This document shows, in pieces, positions 46,659 through 55,920 of a DNA stretch of 62,533 bases; position 1 is the stretch's first letter, and every line of letters starts with the position of its first letter. The position numbers and the translations under genes were made by a program. Source of the stretch: Candidatus Brachythrix odensensis (GTDB taxonomy: Bacteria; Chloroflexota; Anaerolineae; J036; Brachytrichaceae); contig JADKDT010000019.1 in the NCBI GenBank assembly GCA_016714465.1, positions 1 through 62,533 on the forward strand, read 5' to 3'. The notes under the pieces are model-generated. The model was given only the letters and a program-made list of their open reading frames with translations. It was not told the DNA's origin and made no database searches.

Positions 46659-47336
46659 ATGGCCGAATCAAAAATGAACAAAGCCTATTGGGTGGCCCAC
46701 AAAGCCAAGACGCTGCTTGACTCCGGCGACACGGTGGCCAAGGCCCTGGAGATGTGGGACAAGGACAAAGCCAAGTCGCCTCAAAACTGGAACGCTGACC
46801 TCATGGCGACCGTGCTTCTGAACGTCTCTCTGAAAGCCGGGGCGCTGGAGGCAAAGGCGAATAGCGTCATTCACAAAGAGACCAAAGCCCTGCTGAAGTC
46901 CTACAAGGAAGATGCCAAGTTCTTCTCTGGGGCCATCAAAGCGGCGACCGGCAAGGAATTGGTCACCCATGTCGAAAACCTGACGTTGCCGGACACAATC
47001 GCGGCGGAACTAAAGGCCACGGATCCCGCCGGCTGGGCTCAGTTTGACGAAAACTACTCCTTCTTGAAAGCCATGAAGAAGAGCGGCGGAAAGGGCTCGC
47101 AGAGCATGTACGACGAGTTCATCAAGGACGGCGCGAAGAAACAAGTGAACATTTCGTTTGCCCTGCGGACCAAGCTGGACAAAGACGCTGCAGCCAAGAT
47201 CTGGGACTCGGACAACTGGGATGATGCAAAGGGAGAAATACAGCGGGTATTCAATGACAATGTGAAGGGGAAGGTCGGTCCGCTGATGGCGAAGATCGAC
47301 AAGAAGCACAAGATCGCGCTGGCGAAAGCGCTCTAG
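46659..47336 (+). CDS. Lysine-rich protein of unknown family
   Basis: A soluble protein of 225 residues, about one Lys in six, and no signal peptide or membrane segment. I do not recognise it. It looks all-helical (NKAYWVAHKAKTLLDSGDTV, HKETKALLKSYKEDAKFF, MYDEFIKDGAKKQVNISFAL, DSDNWDDAKGEIQRVF). The ribosome site AAGGAAGG is strong. Codons are AT-richer than the neighbours (many AAA, AAC, GAC/GAT mixes), which fits high expression or recent arrival. Upstream is a decayed palindrome; downstream a perfect one separates it from the AAA ATPase. It might be a substrate or partner of that machine, by position only. Confidence 0.75.
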   Translation: MAESKMNKAYWVAHKAKTLLDSGDTVAKALEMWDKDKAKSPQNWNADLMATVLLNVSLKAGALEAKANSVIHKETKALLKSYKEDAKFFSGAIKAATGKELVTHVENLTLPDTIAAELKATDPAGWAQFDENYSFLKAMKKSGGKGSQSMYDEFIKDGAKKQVNISFALRTKLDKDAAAKIWDSDNWDDAKGEIQRVFNDNVKGKVGPLMAKIDKKHKIALAKAL

Positions 47337-47351
47337 GTCACTGAAGTCCGT

Positions 47352-47413
47352 TCCCGGAAGCAATATCCCCCCGCCCCGGCGTGCGCCGGGGCGGGGGGAT
47401 ATTGCTTCCGGGA
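47352..47413. repeat. Family-A palindrome (TCCCGGAAGCAATATCCCCC)
   Basis: Perfect 30-base arms with a GT centre, the longest of the family, between the lysine-rich gene and the AAA gene. TATGAT begins at the next base (47414). Confidence 0.94.
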
Positions 47414-47440
47414 TATGATTCCGCCGGACAACGACCCGAT

Positions 47441-49636
47441 ATGGCCACACCTAAAAACACCGCGCCCACGCGAGCCGTCAGCGCGCCGGCGCTTCCCGCC
47501 GATCCCAGCCTGCAACACCTGCAGGCGGAGATGAGCCGCCTCGATGCCATTCTGCGCCGCGCCACCCGGCGGGCGCAGGTCGCCGGGCAGGATCCCGCCG
47601 ACGACCTGCGCGGTCTTCGGATCAGCGACACCGAAGCCGGGGCCCTGTCCCGCCGTCCGTTTGGGGCGCACTGGGCGCAGACCGTTGTTCTTGCTCCGGC
47701 CGAAGAAAAGGCCTTCTCCAGCGACGAGTCCGCCGCCCGGGCGGCCGCCGATCAGCTCATCGCCTCCGCCCGCCAGTCCGGCGAGTCACTGCGGCTGGTC
47801 CGCCTGGCCCAGACTTTTTTGTTCTCGCGCTTTGATTTGGATGTGTTCCTGCTCTGCATCGCGCCGGCCCTCGACCTGCGCTATGAGCGCCTGTACGGTT
47901 ACCTGCAGGACGATGTCACCCGCCGCCGGCCCACGGTCGGCTTGATGCTCGACTTGCTGTGCGACCCGGGCGCGCAGCGCCTGCAATGGCTGTCACGCTT
48001 CGCCGCTGACGCGCCGTTGTTCAAACACGGCCTGATCGAGCGGGCCGCCGACACCATCACGGCGTCGTTGATGGCGCAGGCCCTGCGCCCCGACGATGCC
48101 GTCGTCTCCTGGCTGCTTGGCCACTACCAGCCGGACGCGCGCCTGAACGCGCGCCTGCTGCCGCCCGCGGCCAGCGATGCAGATGCGATCCTGGCCGGTC
48201 CAGTGATGGAATCCATCGGCGCAATTGCGGCGGCCTTTGGCGAAGAGCATCCGCCGGTTCTGGCCTTCCATGGGCCGGATGCGTCAAGCCAGGAAGCGAC
48301 CGCGCGCTGGCTCGGGCACGGCATGGACCGGCCATTGCTGGCCGCGCAGCTTCCCGCCATCGAAGGAAGCGGCGCAAATGTCGCCGAGGCGGTCATGATG
48401 ACCCTGCGTGATGCGCGGCTCACGGGGGCCATCGCCTATCTGGGCAACTGGGACGCCGCCGTGGTCGATAGCGGTTCGAGCGCCGCGGCGCTCGGGCATG
48501 TGTTGGACCATCCCGATCTCGTCATCCTGTCCAGCAAAGGGTTGTGGCAGGCCCAGGGCGTCGAGCGCGATCGGCAGGTGGCCTGGTTTGAATTTGCCGT
48601 GCCCGATTTTTCGCAGCGCCGCGCGCTGTGGGAACACTTCCTGGTCGAGGCAGGCATCGCCCTCGCCGACGACGTGGACTTGACGGCGCTGGCCGGCCAG
48701 TTTCAACTGACCGCGGCGCGTATCCGCGACACGGCCCTGTCCGCGCGCGACAACGCGCTCGCGCAGCGGGACGCCGATGCGCCACCCACGATTTCCAACG
48801 CGGGACTTTTCGCTGCCGCGCGCGCCTACACCACGCCCCGCCTGTCGGGCATGGCCCGCAAAATCACCCCGCGCTACAGTTGGTCGGACATCGTCCTGCC
48901 CGACGACCAACGCCAGATGCTGCAGGAAATCGTCGACACGGTCCGGGTGCGCCCGAAGGTGCTCGGGGAATGGGGGATTGGCGAGAAGCTCACCGCCAGC
49001 GACGGCGTCACGGTCCTGTTTGCCGGTCCACCGGGCACAGGCAAAACCATGGCGGCCGAGGTCATCGCCCGCGAGCTGGGGCTGGATCTCTACAAGATCG
49101 AACTGTCGAACCTGGTCAGCAAGTTCATCGGCGAGACCGAGAAGAACCTCGAGCGCATCTTCAGCGAGGCCGAGAACGGCAGCGCAATCCTGTTCTTCGA
49201 CGAGGCCGACGCGATCTTTGGCAAACGCAGCGAGGTCAAGGACGCCCATGACCGGTACGCCAATATCGAAGTGAGCTACCTCCTGCAGCGGATGGAGAGT
49301 TATGACGGCGTGACGATCCTGGCCACCAACCTGCGGGCCAATCTCGATGAGGCCTTCACCCGCAGATTGGCTTTTGCCGTTGACTTTCCGTTTCCCGACG
49401 AGCAGTACCGCCTGCGCATCTGGGAATCGCTCTTTCCGCCCGGCGTGCCGCGCGAGGAGGGCCTCGACCTGGCCTTGCTGGCGAAGAAGCACCGGCTGGC
49501 GGGCGGCGCGATTCGAAACATCATCGTGAGCGCGTCGTATCTGGCCGCCAACGATGGCGGGAAGGTGGGCATGCGTCACCTGGTGCACGGCGCGCGGCGC
49601 GAGTTGCAGAAGATGGGACGCCTGGCGCAGGATTGA
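47441..49636 (+). CDS. Tandem AAA+ ATPase with degenerate first module
   Basis: A protein of 731 residues. The helical N-terminus includes MSRLDAILRRATRRAQVAG and LFSRFDLDVFLLCIAPALDL. A first ATPase-like module (about 260-400) lacks a working P-loop (LAFHGPDASSQEATARWLG). The second is intact: Walker A GPPGTGKT at 529-536, Walker B ILFFDEAD near 583, then sensor VTILATNLRANLDEAFTRR. The pattern KSEVKD-like GKRSEVKDAHDRYANIEVSY and the two-module layout resemble the ATPase found with extracellular contractile injection systems, but no tail genes are here. The next gene codes for a zincin-VWA protein, so the pair could work like MoxR-VWA chaperones. Confidence 0.9.
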   Translation: MATPKNTAPTRAVSAPALPADPSLQHLQAEMSRLDAILRRATRRAQVAGQDPADDLRGLRISDTEAGALSRRPFGAHWAQTVVLAPAEEKAFSSDESAARAAADQLIASARQSGESLRLVRLAQTFLFSRFDLDVFLLCIAPALDLRYERLYGYLQDDVTRRRPTVGLMLDLLCDPGAQRLQWLSRFAADAPLFKHGLIERAADTITASLMAQALRPDDAVVSWLLGHYQPDARLNARLLPPAASDADAILAGPVMESIGAIAAAFGEEHPPVLAFHGPDASSQEATARWLGHGMDRPLLAAQLPAIEGSGANVAEAVMMTLRDARLTGAIAYLGNWDAAVVDSGSSAAALGHVLDHPDLVILSSKGLWQAQGVERDRQVAWFEFAVPDFSQRRALWEHFLVEAGIALADDVDLTALAGQFQLTAARIRDTALSARDNALAQRDADAPPTISNAGLFAAARAYTTPRLSGMARKITPRYSWSDIVLPDDQRQMLQEIVDTVRVRPKVLGEWGIGEKLTASDGVTVLFAGPPGTGKTMAAEVIARELGLDLYKIELSNLVSKFIGETEKNLERIFSEAENGSAILFFDEADAIFGKRSEVKDAHDRYANIEVSYLLQRMESYDGVTILATNLRANLDEAFTRRLAFAVDFPFPDEQYRLRIWESLFPPGVPREEGLDLALLAKKHRLAGGAIRNIIVSASYLAANDGGKVGMRHLVHGARRELQKMGRLAQD

Positions 49637-49733
49637 TCTTCCCGCCGCCGGGGGGCGTTTCCGAAATTGTTGGCGCCCGGCGGGGGGGGCCGGCGGCCGG
49701 CTGCCCCCCGGGGGGGGTCGGGATTCAGGCCTC
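49637..49733. other. G-rich corrupted junction between the AAA and zincin-VWA genes
   Basis: About 97 bases of G and C runs (CGGGGGGGGCC, CCCCCCGGGGGGGG) between the ATPase stop and readable sequence of the next gene. The start codon of that gene is missing. This looks like failed sequence, as at 36070-36360. Confidence 0.7.
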
Positions 49734-51547
49734 CAGGCGCAGTGGGCGGCCCATTGGCCAGATGCCCTGGCTGCATGGAGCCGCTACACCCGGCTGAGCG
49801 AAGCGCGCTGGTGCCTGTCCAACGCAGACGCCAAACGTGAGGGCCTGACCGAAAGCTTCGCGATGATCCGCCTGAATGACCAGGCCGTCGTCGTCAACCT
49901 GGCCGAGATCAAGCGGCTCGGCCTCGGCAATTACGCCAAGGAGATCCTCGCCCATGAGATCGGCCATCACGTGTATTGCCCGGCCGACCTGTCCGACAAC
50001 GCCCGCATGATCGCCCGCTTGCGGCGGGGTCTCCCAGGTGTTGAGCGCCTGGCGCCAATGGTCGGCAACCTGTACACCGATCTACTCATCAACGATCGCC
50101 TGCAGCGCAGCGCCCGCCTGCGCATCGACAGCATCTACCGGCGGCTGGCCGAAGCCGCCGGCGCGGCCAAGACTCCCGACAGGCTGTGGACGTTCTACAT
50201 GCGGACCTACGAGATTCTGTGGGGGATCCAACGCGGATCGCTGGCCGCCGGGTTTGCCGGCTTCAACGCGTGGGCGGCCAAAGCAACCCCTGCGGAAATC
50301 GCCGCGCGGACCGAGTCGGAGACGCAGATCGAGGGCGACGCACAGCTCGCCGCGCGGGTTATCCGGGTGTATGCCCGGGATTGGCTGCGGGGCGCCTCGC
50401 GCTTTGCCCTGCTCGCCCTGCCATATCTCCTCGACAACGGCGATGAGACCACCGAGAAGATTCTCAAACCCTGGCGCGACACGGACGCCGCCGGGGCCGG
50501 CGCGCTGCCCGATGGGCTCACCGAGATCGACGAGGACGAGATCGGCGAAATCGTCCATCCCGCCAACGACCCCGAGATCACCGGCATCGACGCAACCGGC
50601 TCAGGCGATGTCAGCGAAAAGGCCGGGCCGCGAACGGGCGATGCGAAACAACAACGCGCCGGCCAGCATCGCCAGCCCTACGAATACGGCCAGATCCTCA
50701 AACAACTCGGGATCACTCTGACCGACCATGAGATCGCAGTGCGCTACTACCGCGAGCGGGCGATGCCGCATCTCATTCCCTTCCCCAGCCGCATCCTGCC
50801 CGAGTCGACCGAGCCGCTGCCCGAGGGCCTCGAGGCCTGGGACATCGGCTCGCCGATCGAAAATGCCGACTGGGTGCAGAGCGTGATTTACAGCCCGAAC
50901 GTCATACCGGGCATGACGACGCTGCAACGGGTGTGGGGGACAACGCAGGGAGCTCAGCCATCAAAGGAGCCGCTCGATCTTGATTTGTATGTCGATTGCT
51001 CGGGCTCGATGCCGAACCCTCAGGCGTACACGTCGTATCTCACCCTGGCCGGGGCCATCATCGCGCTGTCGGCTCTGCGCGCGGGCGGGCGGGTGCAGGC
51101 GACGCTGTGGAGCGGAACCCGCCAGTTCAAGATGACCGACGGCTTTGTCCGCGACGCCGACGACGTGTTGGCGATTCTGACCGGCTATTTCGGCGGGGGA
51201 CGGCCTTCCCAATTCACATCCTGCGCGACACCTACGCGCCGCGCCGCAAGACCGACCGGCCGGTCCGGATCCTGGTCATCTCGGATGAGGGCGTGACGAC
51301 GATGTTCGACAAGGACGAGCAGGGCGCCAGCGGCTGGGACATCGCGGCGATGGCGGTCCGCACCGCGCGCGGCGGCGCGACGATGGCCCTCAACCTCGGC
51401 AACCCGAACTGGGGGACAGCCGCGGACAACGACAGCCGGGCCTTGCAGCGCGCCCGCGCTGAGCAGGGTTGGGGGATTTTCGCCGTCCGGACCTGGGAGG
51501 AGTTACTCGTCTTCGCCCGGGCCTTCAGCCGCGAGACCTTCGTGTGA
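49734..51547 (+). CDS. Zincin-VWA protein, start lost, one frameshift
   Basis: At least 604 residues. The N-terminal part has a zinc-peptidase motif, ILAHEIGHHVYCPADL (HExxH), and NLYTDLLINDRLQRSARLRI, similar to the putative metallopeptidase half of DUF2201/COG3864 proteins. A charged linker (about 270-330) leads to a VWA domain with the MIDAS DLDLYVDCSGSMPNPQAYTS, SALRAGGRVQATLWSG and, after a frame change at a five-G run (51195-51199), TDRPVRILVISDEGVTTMF. It ends in WGIFAVRTWEELLVFARAF. The real start lies in a corrupted G-rich stretch and cannot be set. It follows the AAA gene directly, as in MoxR-VWA pairs. Confidence 0.8.
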
Positions 51548-51553
51548 GAGTCC

Positions 51554-51599
51554 TTCGGGATCGATACCCCCGCGTCCGGCGGGGGGTATCGATCCCGAA
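51554..51599. repeat. Family-A palindrome in a convergent gap (TTCGGGATCGATACCCCC)
   Basis: Eighteen- to nineteen-base arms with a GCGTCCGGC-type centre, between the zincin-VWA and kinase genes, which converge. Confidence 0.92.
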
Positions 51600-51616
51600 A
51601 CACCACCGCCAGGAGG

Positions 51617-53014
51617 TCAGGGCGGGCCAGTCTCGACGACAACGACGACGCTGCCGTCGTTATCGAACAGGATCGTGTCGTTGATCCGCAAGCGCAGCTC
51701 GCCGCCAGCGTCCGCCCGAACCGATGCGCCGGCTCCGACGCAAAAGGGCATCCCCTCCCCTGCGCGCGCGACCAGCGAGGCGTGCGGGCAGCCTTGCACG
51801 GCATTGCTGGCCTGGGCGCGCGGCGCGCCCGGGTCCCCGGCGGCGTCGTGAAAGGCGCAACCGGTCAGCGCGCATTCCGACCAAGCCCCTGAAATCTGCC
51901 GAATCCGCAGCGTGTCACCGGGACGAAGCGCCAGTCCGGCGGCCTGCCACTCGGTGTTCGCTTGCACCGTGGCCGTGACTGTCCCGCGCGGGCCGGAGGA
52001 TGGGGTTGCGCTGATGGCAGGTGTGAAAGTAGGCGCACGCGTCTTGGCCGGGGAGATGATCGCTGCCGGCCCGACGGCCCCATCGACCCGCTCAGGGCCT
52101 GGCGCCTTTGCGAGGATTGCAGCGCCCGCCGCCAGGGCAAGCCCCGCGATGACCACTGCGCCGATCGCGCGCGCGCGGTGGCGAGACACGGCGGCCGGCC
52201 GCGGCAACATGTCGTCGATGGCTCGAATGGCCTCGGCAGCACTTTGGGGCCGATCTTCGGGCCGCTTGGCCAGCAGGCGCGCCACCAGCGCGGCGGCAGC
52301 CCTGGGGATCTCCCCGCCCAGCGGCGGCGGCGCTTCGTGGACGTGCTTGTAGAGCAGCGCGGGCGTCGTCTCGGCGACAAACGGCGCGCGCTGGGCGAGC
52401 ATCTCGTAGAGCATGACCCCGAGCGAGTACAGGTCGCTCCGCCCATCGGCGGGCAGACCCTGGGCCTGCTCGGGCGACATGTAAACCGGCGTGCCGATCG
52501 TTGTGCGCGGGCGGGTGAGCTGGGTGGCGTCAACAACCTGCGCGACCCCGAAATCGGCCAACGCATAGCGCCCATCTTCCGCCGCAAGCACATTAGCCGG
52601 TTTGACATCCCGGTGGGTGATCCCCCGGGCGTGGGCGTAGGCCAGGCCCTCGGCCACCTGGCGGGCAATCGCCAGGGCCTGGGCCACCGGCAGGGACAGC
52701 CTGGCCCGGTGCAGGCTGTCCAGCTTGTTTTGGAGGCTGCCGCCGGGCATGAGTTCCATGGCGATGTAGGACTGCCCATTGGCGTCAGTTCCCGACTCAA
52801 ACACCCGCACGATGTGCGGATGCTTGAGGTCGCTCATCGCGCGCGCCTCGCGCCGGAAGCGGTTCACAAAATCCGGATCGGCGTTCAGATCGGCCTTGAG
52901 CCGCTTCAACGCGACCTCCTGGCCGGTGCCGGCATGCCGCGCGCGGTGCACCGATCCGCTGGCGCCGCTGGCCAGAAGCTGGTCGATGATGTACGGGCCG
53001 ACGCGTTCTTCCAT
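51617..53014 (-). CDS. Transmembrane Ser/Thr protein kinase with lectin-like outer domain
   Basis: A protein of 465 residues. The Hanks-type kinase domain (1-270) has VALK with Lys37, HRDVKPANVL with Asp136, DFG at 154-156 and YMSPEQ. One membrane segment (about 290-310) and a Pro/Thr linker lead to an outer domain of about 115 residues (WQAAGLALRPGDTLRIRQIS, LVARAGEGMPF, GGELRLRINDTILFDNDGSV). That matches the LecA/PA-IL-like fold, and four Cys (WSECALTGC, QGCPHA, PFCVG) could make two disulfides. It may sense a sugar outside and phosphorylate inside, perhaps the FHA regulator next door. Start at 53014 (MEERVGPYIID). Confidence 0.93.
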   Translation of the reverse strand: MEERVGPYIIDQLLASGASGSVHRARHAGTGQEVALKRLKADLNADPDFVNRFRREARAMSDLKHPHIVRVFESGTDANGQSYIAMELMPGGSLQNKLDSLHRARLSLPVAQALAIARQVAEGLAYAHARGITHRDVKPANVLAAEDGRYALADFGVAQVVDATQLTRPRTTIGTPVYMSPEQAQGLPADGRSDLYSLGVMLYEMLAQRAPFVAETTPALLYKHVHEAPPPLGGEIPRAAAALVARLLAKRPEDRPQSAAEAIRAIDDMLPRPAAVSRHRARAIGAVVIAGLALAAGAAILAKAPGPERVDGAVGPAAIISPAKTRAPTFTPAISATPSSGPRGTVTATVQANTEWQAAGLALRPGDTLRIRQISGAWSECALTGCAFHDAAGDPGAPRAQASNAVQGCPHASLVARAGEGMPFCVGAGASVRADAGGELRLRINDTILFDNDGSVVVVVETGPP

Positions 53015-53114
53015 ACCGCTGTCCCGATGGTACGCCCGCTTTTGTTGGCCGATGGCCAGCAAAAGCCAATGTCAGGCGAGTGTCAGGTTGTGAGAGACCG
53101 CCAACAAAACCGGT

Positions 53115-53154
53115 TTCGAGGCGACTCCCCGGCTTGCGGGGAGGTCGCCTCGAA
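53115..53154. repeat. Family-A-like palindrome (TTCGAGGCGACTCCCC)
   Basis: Sixteen- to seventeen-base arms around GGCTTGC, between the FHA gene's stop and the kinase start on the minus strand. Confidence 0.9.
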
Positions 53155-53175
53155 GTTGGCATGGGCCAGGCGCTG

Positions 53176-53799
53176 TTACCAGACATCCAAGCGATACCCG
53201 CGGCCGCGGACCGTGACGATCATGTCGCCGGCGGTCGGATCGATCTTCTTCAAGCGCGCGCGCACCCGGCTGACGATCTGATCAAGGGCCTCGGCGTCCA
53301 TGCTCGCGTCGTAGGCGCGCTTCCAGACCGCCAACGAACAATCCTCGCGGGTGCGCAGCTCGCCCTGATGCTGATACAAGAAGCGCAGCAGATCAAACTG
53401 ATCCGGGGAGAGGTCGACCTCCTGGTTGGCGAAGAAGAAGGCGAAGCGCCGCTCGTCGAAGCGGATGCGCGGAAGCGACAGCTCGGTGTGATCGGCGGCG
53501 TAGAAGGTGAAGATCATTCGCGGATCGGACAGGCCGATCTCATCGCGGTGCTGCAGCGGGTGCGGCCCGTTGATCCGGAACCCGTTGACAAAGGTGCCAT
53601 TGGTGCTCCCGATGTCGTTGATGAAATACACGCCCTCGACATATTCGATCCGAGCGTGGGCGCGCGAGACCTTGGTCATGGAAGCGACGACATCGCTTTC
53701 GGTTGCGCGGCCGATGACGCATGGCGCCTGCGACAGCTCGTATTGCCTGGGTTCGATGACATCCGACTCTGAGACGAGCCTCGCCGGTAACGTGGCCAT
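53176..53799 (-). CDS. FHA domain fused to an OmpR-type winged helix
   Basis: A protein of 207 residues. The start at 53799 (MATLPARLVSESDV) excludes an extension that reads the CACAAAGG repeat. The FHA domain (about 15-95) has CVIGRATESDVVASMTKVSR with the phosphothreonine-binding Arg/Ser, RAHARIEYVEGVYFINDIGS and TNGTFVNGFRI. The C-terminal winged helix (about 110-207) has LSPDQFDLLRFLYQHQGELR, DQIVSRVRARLKKI and TVRGRGYRLD. No receiver domain is present; the FHA takes its place, so phosphothreonine binding should control DNA binding. The kinase gene next door is the obvious input. Confidence 0.94.
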   Translation of the reverse strand: MATLPARLVSESDVIEPRQYELSQAPCVIGRATESDVVASMTKVSRAHARIEYVEGVYFINDIGSTNGTFVNGFRINGPHPLQHRDEIGLSDPRMIFTFYAADHTELSLPRIRFDERRFAFFFANQEVDLSPDQFDLLRFLYQHQGELRTREDCSLAVWKRAYDASMDAEALDQIVSRVRARLKKIDPTAGDMIVTVRGRGYRLDVW

Positions 53800-53842
53800 G
53801 AGCCCCAAGTCTACGCGAAAACGAAGCGATTTGGCAAGGGAA

Positions 53843-53904
53843 TTTTCACCACAAAGGCACAAAGACACAAAGAAAGTTCCTGTTCCCTTTGTGCCTTTGT
53901 GAGG
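53843..53904. repeat. CACAAAGG-family palindrome, copy 3 (right arm truncated)
   Basis: TTTTCACCACAAAGGCACAAAG and a right arm CTTTGTGCCTTTGTGAGGAG that lacks the last bases of the complement. It lies in the divergent gap between the FHA and propeller genes. Confidence 0.85.
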
Positions 53905-53961
53905 AGAACGGGGGTGACGGGTGTTCGCCGATACGCCTTTCGTCCGTGATATTGTCAATAC

Positions 53962-55299
53962 GTGATTGCGGCCCTGTCGGTCATCGGTTTTGCGCTCTCA
54001 GGTTGGACGGTCTGGACAGGCCTCCGCCGCCTGACGCGCAAGCGTTGGGCCTCCGGCGTTTGGCTCATCCTGGCCGGTCTGCTCGGCATCGGCGCGCAGC
54101 TCGCCCTCAGCCTGATCCCGGTCGGGATCGGCGAGCCCATCATCCGCATCCGCGAGCGCGAGTTGTGGCCGGCCGCCGCTGCGGCCGCCGCGTTGGTGGT
54201 TCTGGCCGCCATCCTCACCCGCCGCCGCAGCCCTGCGCGCGTCTGGCCGTTCCTCGCCCCAATCCTCATCGCCGGCGCCGTGGCCGGGCTGGCCTTCCTG
54301 GGCACGCCCGAGCGCGAGCGCGAGCGCGATCCGAACCGCCGCGCGATCAGCCTGCCGCCCGGGTTCAGCGCCGCCATCTACGCCCAGGGTGCCATCGACA
54401 ACCCGACCGTGATGACCTTCGGCCCGGCCGGCGTGCTCTACATCGGCGACATCGCCGGCGACTTGTGGGTGGCTCGCCGAAAATCCGATGGCACGGCCGA
54501 GACGCCGACCCGCTTCGCCCGCGGCTTTGAGCTGCTGGTCGGCCTGGCCTGGAAGGATGGCGAGCTCTTCGCCTCGAGCGCGGGGAAGATCGAAGCGTTG
54601 CGCGACAGCGATGGGGATGGGATCGCAGACGCGCGCCGGCTGGTCACCGGCAACTTGCCCGTCCTGGTCTTCAAGCCGCACTCCAACAACAGCCTGACCG
54701 TCGGCCCGGATGGCCGGCTGTATTTCGGGGTGGGCAGCACCTCCAACACCGGGATCGAGACTGAGCCGCTGGCCTCGGCCATCCTCTCGGTCAGCCCGGA
54801 TGGCGGCCCGCCAACCGTCGTCGCGCGCGGGTTTGGCAATCCGTTCGAGATGGCCTTCAACGCCCGGGGCGATTTGTTCACCGGCGACAACAGCTCGGCC
54901 ACCCCCGACGGCGATGAGCCGCCCGATACTTTTCATTACGTTGTGCCGGGCGGGCAATACGGGGCGAGCCAGCCCGCCGGCGCGGCGCGGGTGAGTGTGC
55001 GCCCAGCCCTGCTGGAATTTCCCCCGCACTCCGTGCCCACCGGGATGACCTTCTACACCGGGTCGAGCTACCCGGCCGAGTACGCCGACAATGCCTTTCT
55101 GGCGCTGTGGAGCCGGGGCGAGCTCATGCGGATTACGTTGGGCCGGGCCAGTGACGGCCCGTATCGGGCCCAGGCCACGCTGTGGGGCGATGGCTTTCTA
55201 TACCCGATCGACATCGTGGTCGGCCCGGACGGCGACCTGTATGTGGCCGACTTCGGCACCAGCGTTATCTATCGCATCCGCTACCAGGGGGCGAGGTGA
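53962..55299 (+). CDS. Membrane-anchored propeller protein, sugar dehydrogenase-like
   Basis: A protein of 445 residues. Three membrane segments (about 1-25, 31-55, 68-90 and possibly a fourth to 117) precede a six-bladed propeller facing outward: LPPGFSAAIYAQGAIDNPTV, VLVFKPHSNNSLTVGPDGRL, YFGVGSTSNTG, VVARGFGNPFEMAFNARGDL, LEFPPHSVPTGMTFYTGSSY and GDLYVADFGTSVIYRIRY. It resembles the glucose/sorbosone dehydrogenase family but lacks most PQQ-binding residues I would look for. I chose GTG at 53962; TATTGT lies six bases upstream. A cytochrome c gene follows after a repeat region and could accept its electrons. Confidence 0.82.
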   Translation: MIAALSVIGFALSGWTVWTGLRRLTRKRWASGVWLILAGLLGIGAQLALSLIPVGIGEPIIRIRERELWPAAAAAAALVVLAAILTRRRSPARVWPFLAPILIAGAVAGLAFLGTPERERERDPNRRAISLPPGFSAAIYAQGAIDNPTVMTFGPAGVLYIGDIAGDLWVARRKSDGTAETPTRFARGFELLVGLAWKDGELFASSAGKIEALRDSDGDGIADARRLVTGNLPVLVFKPHSNNSLTVGPDGRLYFGVGSTSNTGIETEPLASAILSVSPDGGPPTVVARGFGNPFEMAFNARGDLFTGDNSSATPDGDEPPDTFHYVVPGGQYGASQPAGAARVSVRPALLEFPPHSVPTGMTFYTGSSYPAEYADNAFLALWSRGELMRITLGRASDGPYRAQATLWGDGFLYPIDIVVGPDGDLYVADFGTSVIYRIRYQGAR

Positions 55300-55920
55300 G
55301 GACGCCCGGATCGCAGGCGGGCACCGCTGCTTCGCTTGAGGCGATGCCCATGGCTCCTGAAGAATTCCTTGTGGGAGCGAGCATTCTGAGCGCAGTCGAA
55401 GGGCGTCTGAGCTCGACCTGGCAGCGGAAGCGTCCTTCGACTGGGGGGCGCGCGGCGGGTTATCGGACGGCTTACTGATCGCCGGGGCCGCCGCTCTCCG
55501 CTCAGGATGCTTCCGCAAGAAAATGGAGGCCTGGTTTTCGAGAAGCGCAGTCGAAGGAGTTCTCCTGAGTTCCGGACCGCTTTCAGCGGAAAGGGCGACC
55601 AGAAACGGCGTGTGCGCGGTAGCGCACACAAGAAGCGCAGGCATCCTGAGCGGAGCGCATCGGCGCGCAAGCGTCGATGCGCGCAGTCGAAGGGCGCCCC
55701 CGGAGCGAAGCCGAAGGGCGCCTGCGCTCCATTCGTCAGCGGAAGCGCCCTTCGACTGCGGGGGGGGCCAGCCGGGGGCCCTGGCCCGCCGCCCTCCGCT
55801 CAGGATGCTTCCGCAAACACAGGGGGGCCAGTTTCTGAGCAGCCGGGCCGCAGGGATCAGGCAGGCATCCTGAGCGGAGCGCATCGGCGCTTGCGCGAGC
55901 GTCGATCCGGTGTCGCGCCG
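55300..55920. repeat. Repeat-rich non-coding region (GAGCGCAGTCGAAGG units)
   Basis: About 620 bases with at least eight copies, in both directions, of TGAGCGCAGTCGAAGGGCG/CGCCCTTCGACTGCG and CATCCTGAGCGGAGCGCATC/CCGCTCAGGATGCTTCCG. They sit as inverted pairs at different scales. Frames across it give only Arg/Ser-rich strings. No promoter stands out. Confidence 0.8.

Noticed and set aside
47441..49636. AAA ATPase as evidence of a contractile injection system or prophage
   Set aside because: Only the ATPase resembles those systems. No sheath, tube, baseplate or spike gene occurs within the window.
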